From Faecalibacterium sp. I3-3-89 (GTDB lineage: Bacteria; Bacillota; Clostridia; Oscillospirales; Ruminococcaceae), in contig NZ_CP094468.1 in the NCBI RefSeq assembly GCF_023347275.1, positions 1,860,001-1,924,000 on the forward strand: a stretch of DNA of 64,000 nucleotides, given 5' to 3'. The position numbers and the translations under genes are program-made. Below are positions 62,237 through 64,000 of this stretch, piece after piece. Numbering within the stretch: the stretch's first letter is position 1; every line of letters begins with the position of its first letter. The notes beneath the pieces were generated by a model. It made no database searches and was not told the origin of the DNA. It worked only from the letters and a program-made list of their open reading frames with translations.

Positions 62237-62243
62237 TTGTGTT

Positions 62244-63182
62244 TTATATCAGTCTTGCACCGGGCTTCGGCTCGTGGGCCTGCCAGAGAGTGATCCACTC
62301 GGGCAGGCGCAGGGCCTTCAGCCGCTCCGGGAGGGCGGCAAGGTCGCCGCCGGTGAGATACCACCCACCGCCCAGAGCCGCCAGCGCCAGCAGCAAGAGC
62401 ACTGCCAACAGGACGCGGAGGGGATGCTTCTTCTTTTGTGGCCGGGGCTTGGCCCCGCCCTGCGGCGGGGTTTCGGCGTGGTTCTGGGCGGCCTGTCCGG
62501 CGGGGAGGAAGCCCGTCCCCTCTGCCTGCGGCAGACCGGCGGCGGCGCGGCGTATCATGTCCAGCAGCCAGAGCGCGGCGTTGTCCGCTGCGGGGACCGT
62601 GCGGAGCCAGCAGCCCTTTTTCGCACTGAGCACCAGAACATGGTCGCTCTCCCGCTCCGCACAGGCCACAGCCAGCTCTGTGCCCACGATGCGGCGGGCC
62701 GCCTGCGCCCGGGCAAGGGCCAGACGGACGGGTTCGGGCTTGTCCCCCTCCCCGCCGAGCTTGGCCCGGGCACGCTTTTCGATCTGGGGGCCGGTCTTGG
62801 CGTCGGCGTAGCTCATGGTGCCGAAGTCGTAGACCTTCTCCGCGCCGGGCACCTTCTCGAGCCGGGCTTCCAGCAGAGCGCCAGCGGCGGCATCGCCGCA
62901 GGCCAGCAGGCGGTCATGGGCTTCCAGCGCCTGCACGGCGGCTGCCGCCAGACTGGTATCCCCTGCCCCATACACATCTGCACCGAAGCTGCTGCGCAGG
63001 CTCTGGGCCGCTTTCTTCAGCCCAGAGGGCGTGTCTGCATGGACAGCCAGCAGCGTCTCTGCGCCCCGGCACTTCCACTGGGCCTCTGCCCTCCACTGGG
63101 GCGCAAACCGCGCCACCGCAGCTGCCAGCCGTCCCTGCGGCGCACCGTACAGGCGCAGCACACAGCGGGTCTCCTCTGCCAA
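62244..63182 (-). CDS. Degenerate CinA-like protein with membrane anchor
   Basis: 312 residues. Residues about 8-190 follow the order of the CinA KH-like and amidase domains in the gene just upstream: CVLRLYGAPQ against the VTLRVLGG start, DVYGAGDTSLAAAAVQAL against the DAVYDEDVAGLEETVVDTL start, and GALLEARLEKVPGAEKV against GGLIAQRLTSVSGSSEV. The catalytic AESCTGG is replaced by ACGDAAAG, so amidase activity is unlikely. A basic Pro/Lys linker and one membrane helix (about 262-282, VLLAVLLLLALAALGGGW) follow. The start is taken as TTG 63182, with weak site support. Confidence 0.65.
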   Translation of the reverse strand: MAEETRCVLRLYGAPQGRLAAAVARFAPQWRAEAQWKCRGAETLLAVHADTPSGLKKAAQSLRSSFGADVYGAGDTSLAAAAVQALEAHDRLLACGDAAAGALLEARLEKVPGAEKVYDFGTMSYADAKTGPQIEKRARAKLGGEGDKPEPVRLALARAQAARRIVGTELAVACAERESDHVLVLSAKKGCWLRTVPAADNAALWLLDMIRRAAAGLPQAEGTGFLPAGQAAQNHAETPPQGGAKPRPQKKKHPLRVLLAVLLLLALAALGGGWYLTGGDLAALPERLKALRLPEWITLWQAHEPKPGARLI

Positions 63183-63199
63183 ATCCCATCAACCCCTTA

Positions 63200-64000
63200 T
63201 TATGATGTTTCCCGGACGAAAGCCCTGTCCAGCGCGGCCAGCGCCGCGTCGTCCGACTGCCGGGCGGCGGTGAGGGCCTGCGTCCCTTCGGGGATCTTGC
63301 CCTGCGCCAGACGCAGCCCCATCTCCAGTGCCGCCTGTGCGGCCCGGGCACGCACCAGCGCACGGTCGGGCCGGGAGACGAAGAGCTTTTTGACATAGGC
63401 CACGCCATCCCGGGCAGCGCCGAGATAGACGGTGCCCACAGGGCGGACCTCATCGCCGCCGGTCGGGCCGGCCACGCCGGTGACGCTCAGGGCGATGTCG
63501 GCCCCCGAGGCCGCTGCCGCGCCCAGCGCCATCTGTGCCGCCACGGGAGCGGACACGACGTTGTATTTCCCGATGACCGCCGGGTCCACGCCCACGAGCT
63601 TGGTCTTGGCCTGCTCCCAGTAGGTCACGAAGCCATAGCCGAACACCTCGCTGGAACCGGACACGGAGGTCAGCCGCTGGGCGATGAGTCCGCCGGTGCA
63701 GCTCTCAGCGGTGGAGATGGTCAGACCCTTTTCCTTCAGGGTATCCACCACCGTCTCTTCCAGCCCGGCCACATCCTCATCATACACCGCATCGCCCAGC
63801 GTATCATAGAACTTTTTGGCATATGCGCGGCACATTTTTTCGCCGTCCTCGTCGGAGCGGGCGCGGGCCGTGATCCGGATCTCGCACTCGCCGGTCTTGC
63901 AGTAGATGGCGGCGGTGGGATTCGGGTTTTCCAGCAGGTCACGGACTCTATACTCGATGTCGCTCTCGCCGCCCAGCACCCGGAGGGTGACGGAGTGGAG
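63200..64000 (-). CDS. cinA: CinA, nicotinamide-nucleotide amidase (5' end cut by window edge)
   Basis: 267 codons to the right window edge, frame open at the end. The KH-like linker and C-terminal amidase domain are present (LTISTAESCTGGLIAQRL, VSGSSEVF, SVTGVAGPTGG). The N-terminal MoCF/pyrophosphatase domain lies outside the window. The enzyme recycles NMN to nicotinate mononucleotide and is often tied to competence. The decayed CinA-like gene follows 17 bases later. Confidence 0.94.
   Translation of the reverse strand, partial: LHSVTLRVLGGESDIEYRVRDLLENPNPTAAIYCKTGECEIRITARARSDEDGEKMCRAYAKKFYDTLGDAVYDEDVAGLEETVVDTLKEKGLTISTAESCTGGLIAQRLTSVSGSSEVFGYGFVTYWEQAKTKLVGVDPAVIGKYNVVSAPVAAQMALGAAAASGADIALSVTGVAGPTGGDEVRPVGTVYLGAARDGVAYVKKLFVSRPDRALVRARAAQAALEMGLRLAQGKIPEGTQALTAARQSDDAALAALDRAFVRETS

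Overview
The window looks like a chromosomal piece of a strictly anaerobic, GC-rich, low-branching Firmicute of the Oscillospiraceae. Gene content, protein style and a recurrent class of intergenic inverted repeats fit Faecalibacterium (F. prausnitzii group) best; this is inference, not a database match. I found no rRNA, tRNA or CRISPR array.

Layout. 1-8304: replication, ribosome and RNA genes (dnaB, rplI, glf, gdpP, rnj on the minus strand; rnhA plus a decayed MnmA-like gene on the plus strand). 8526-17528: cell shape and division on the minus strand (mgsA, mrdA/PBP2, mreDCB, maf, dut, a U32 RlhA-like protein, zapA). 17841-24566: plus-strand glycogen/maltodextrin use (glgP, a GH13 hydrolase) and a membrane-quality pair (NfeD, SPFH) with a YhcH-like protein.

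24722-34691: an 8.8 kb mobilizable element has split a host gene encoding an HTH regulator, a desulfoferrodoxin-like domain and a GNAT domain. The element carries a large serine recombinase, a TnpW-like protein, a MobV relaxase with a probable oriT, a GTAC-rich iteron-like array, an SF3 helicase and CHC2 primase, an HTH regulator overlapping a sigma-like gene, and an AT-rich PadR/DUF2812 cargo. Its ends carry imperfect inverted repeats and a short direct repeat containing GA.

34700-50999: mgtE behind a leader peptide and attenuator, proS, acpP, the lysine/DAP genes dapF and dapL, a lipoprotein, an aldose epimerase, two cell-wall proteins with peptidoglycan-binding repeats, Sir2, NnrD, a TetM-like ribosomal GTPase fused to a Rae1/YacP-type nuclease, and a small membrane protein. 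51214-62184: a peptide/nickel-type ABC transporter with three tandem, Tat-type lipoprotein binding proteins, each behind its own promoter and terminator-like leader hairpin, then two permeases and two ATPases. 62193-64000: a decayed CinA-like protein and the 3' part of cinA.

The most interesting items are the GTPase-nuclease fusion, the mgtE leader, the repeated leader hairpins of the three binding-protein genes, the interrupted HTH-desulfoferrodoxin-GNAT gene with its element, and two degenerate enzyme paralogues next to or overlapping housekeeping genes.
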